A stretch of 64,000 nt of DNA from Paraburkholderia kururiensis JCM 10599 = LMG 19447 (GTDB taxonomy: Bacteria > Pseudomonadota > Gammaproteobacteria > Burkholderiales > Burkholderiaceae), in NCBI RefSeq assembly GCF_003986935.1, contig NZ_RJZE01000020.1, positions 96,626 through 160,625 on the forward strand, written 5' to 3'. Made by a program: the position numbers and the translations under genes. The notes below the pieces were generated by a model. The model saw nothing but the letters and a program-made list of their open reading frames with translations. It did no database searches and had not been told where the DNA came from. Position 1 is the first letter of the stretch. Each line of letters opens with the position of its first letter. Positions 63,301-64,000 of the stretch are shown one piece after another.

Positions 63301-63316
63301 GTGCCAGATTTGGCAC
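63301..63316 (-). promoter_or_regulatory. Dyad operator in front of the XRE gene
   Basis: GTGCCA-N4-TGGCAC, perfectly symmetrical, just upstream of the XRE start. A third half-site TGGCAC lies at 63354-63359. Position over the promoter suggests autorepression. Confidence 0.6.
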
Positions 63317-63438
63317 CACCTGTTGATAACTTATCGTGGGAGCTTACGCCCTCTGGCACAATAAAGCATGGACGCCAAGGAAAGAAATCCCGCGCCAAAT
63401 ACCAAAAATACACTATACTTTGTGCAAAACGAGGCGCT

Positions 63439-63458
63439 AACCACTAGATATAGTGGTT
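63439..63458. repeat. 8-bp inverted repeat
   Basis: AACCACTA-N4-TAGTGGTT. It lies between the XRE operator region and a terminator. It may be a second operator or part of an RNA structure. Confidence 0.45.
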
Positions 63459-63464
63459 GCGGTC

Positions 63465-63496
63465 AAAAGGAAAACGGCCGGGGTGGTGCCCGGCCG
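63465..63496 (-). terminator. Rho-independent terminator reading leftward
   Basis: The inverted repeat CGGCCGGG / CCCGGCCG (63475-63496) is followed on the minus strand by TTTTCCTTTT. It would end a minus-strand transcript entering from the right. Confidence 0.6.
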
Positions 63497-63510
63497 CGTG
63501 CGACGAGGGG

Positions 63511-63777
63511 TTAGTGGTGTCCTCCCGCCGGCTTACTTTGCTTCTCAAAGAGCAGCCAGTGTATCACTTGGTCATTGACCATTGCTGGTTTGTGGGCTTT
63601 TACAACTGCTACTTCACCCCCGTTCGGCATGTCTGCCGCACTCTTATCACGCGCTACGTGCCGAACAGTGTGATAGGAGCACAGGTTATGGCGAAAACTT
63701 GCCATTTCCCGAAACCCGTCCATGTCCGCGCATATGTGCGTTTCCGTCGAGGTCGTCTCGAAACGGTGTGCGAGCAT
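63511..63777 (-). CDS. Possible small protein, unsupported by a ribosome site
   Basis: An open frame of 88 codons ending 15 bases before the leftward terminator. Its C-terminal part (AHKPAMVNDQVIHWLLFEKQ) has protein-like composition. There is no ribosome site before any of the starts, and it overlaps the better-supported small plus-strand gene at 63688. Treat as tentative. Confidence 0.3.
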   Translation of the reverse strand: MLAHRFETTSTETHICADMDGFREMASFRHNLCSYHTVRHVARDKSAADMPNGGEVAVVKAHKPAMVNDQVIHWLLFEKQSKPAGGHH

Positions 63778-63801
63778 TGTCGGTCTTGGCCGTCCGCCTA
63801 A
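63688..63801 (+). CDS. Very small basic protein
   Basis: A 37-residue protein with ATG at 63688 and AGGAG at 8 bases, ending in a C-x2-C pair: HFPKPVHVRAYVRF, then CEHCRSW. Similar small basic proteins are common on Burkholderia mobile elements. A terminator-like hairpin follows at 63820-63845. Confidence 0.5.
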   Translation: MAKTCHFPKPVHVRAYVRFRRGRLETVCEHCRSWPSA

Positions 63802-63819
63802 CGGCGGAGTTGTTTAGCA

Positions 63820-63849
63820 AGCTGGGCCGGATAGCCGGCCCAGCTTTAT
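63820..63849 (+). terminator. Terminator-like hairpin
   Basis: AGCTGGGCCGG and CCGGCCCAGCT around a four-base loop, followed by TTATC, 19 bases after the small gene. Confidence 0.55.
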
Positions 63850-63879
63850 CCTTAATCGCAACGCATTGGGCTCTGGATT

Positions 63880-64000
63880 TGCCCCCGTACTTCCGGACAC
63901 CGTCTCACACTAAGGTTGATGAATCGGTCCTACGTCGGAACTCGCGTGGCGAGCGGTATTTCAGCGCGCTGTGCGGGTGCTTCTCGTTGTAATGCTCGAA
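63880..64000 (-). mobile_element. IS3-family insertion sequence, one end (cut by window edge)
   Basis: The last 121 bases hold the end of an IS3-family element read on the minus strand: the transposase C terminus (63905-64000) and, beyond its stop, a terminal-repeat-like sequence TGCCCCCGTACTTCCGG at 63880. The exact end was not tested against a second repeat. Confidence 0.65.
63905..64000 (-). CDS. IS3-family transposase OrfB, C-terminal fragment
   Basis: Thirty-one codons of the integrase-like OrfB end: FEHYNEKHPHSALKYRSPREF, then RRRTDSSTLV and TGA. The block YNEKHPHSALKY is the typical rve-family C terminus of IS3 elements. The rest lies outside the window. Confidence 0.85.
   Translation of the reverse strand, partial: FEHYNEKHPHSALKYRSPREFRRRTDSSTLV

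Noticed and set aside
63369..63515. Short plus-strand frame starting MDAKERNPAP
   Set aside because: No ribosome site, ends inside the terminator region, and has unusual composition.

Overview
The window is a high-GC chromosomal segment of a betaproteobacterium, most likely a Burkholderiaceae member of the Paraburkholderia/Burkholderia group. This is inferred from the block def-fmt-lysE-htpX-rsmB-DUF4390-ntrY beside dprA and topB, from GTP-type PEP carboxykinase, and from TTCG-N16-TTCG (hrpII/PIP) promoters of the Ralstonia/Burkholderia HrpB type. Species cannot be fixed from this sequence.

Core block (1-17146). On the minus strand run def, fmt, a LysE exporter, htpX, rsmB, a DUF4390 protein and the start of an NtrY-like kinase. 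dprA, a small thioredoxin and topB run on the plus strand. LysR, pckG, a D-2-hydroxyacid dehydrogenase, a patatin and a PaaI thioesterase follow, and the block ends at tRNA-Lys(CTT).

Accessory block (17147-34265). Immediately downstream of the tRNA lies a patchwork of conflict genes: a DUF488 protein whose 3' end overlaps that of a convergent unknown gene, a PIN-like protein, a DarT1-NADAR ADP-ribosylation toxin-antitoxin pair, a decayed relaxase tail with two in-frame stops, a KwaA-KwaB (Kiwa) anti-phage pair, and an orphan type VI secretion module (VgrG, DUF2169 adaptor, PAAR/GH-E nuclease toxin, SUFU-type immunity protein, lone TssF). Another pseudogene closes the block.

Metabolic block (34266-49213). 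It holds a trio of lipoproteins (CsgG, DUF4810, DUF799), a LysR regulator with pirin, an amino-acid binding protein, an omega-amidase/aminotransferase pair, and a complete ethanolamine route without microcompartment genes: EutR-like AraC regulator, acetaldehyde dehydrogenase with a sigma-54 promoter, DUF779, EutB, EutC and permease.

Type III satellite (49360-53715). HrpB1 is divergent from a harpin-like protein and a 923-residue candidate secreted protein. Each direction carries an exact TTCG-N16-TTCG box, yet there is no secretion apparatus in the window.

Distal block (53870-64000). It contains a PLP decarboxylase, PAP2 phosphatase, LemA and two TPM proteins, an AlaX editing protein, several unknowns, then a lower-GC tail with an Mrr-like nuclease beside a truncated relative of itself, an exported unknown protein, a HipB-like repressor with a dyad operator, and the end of an IS3-family element cut by the window edge.
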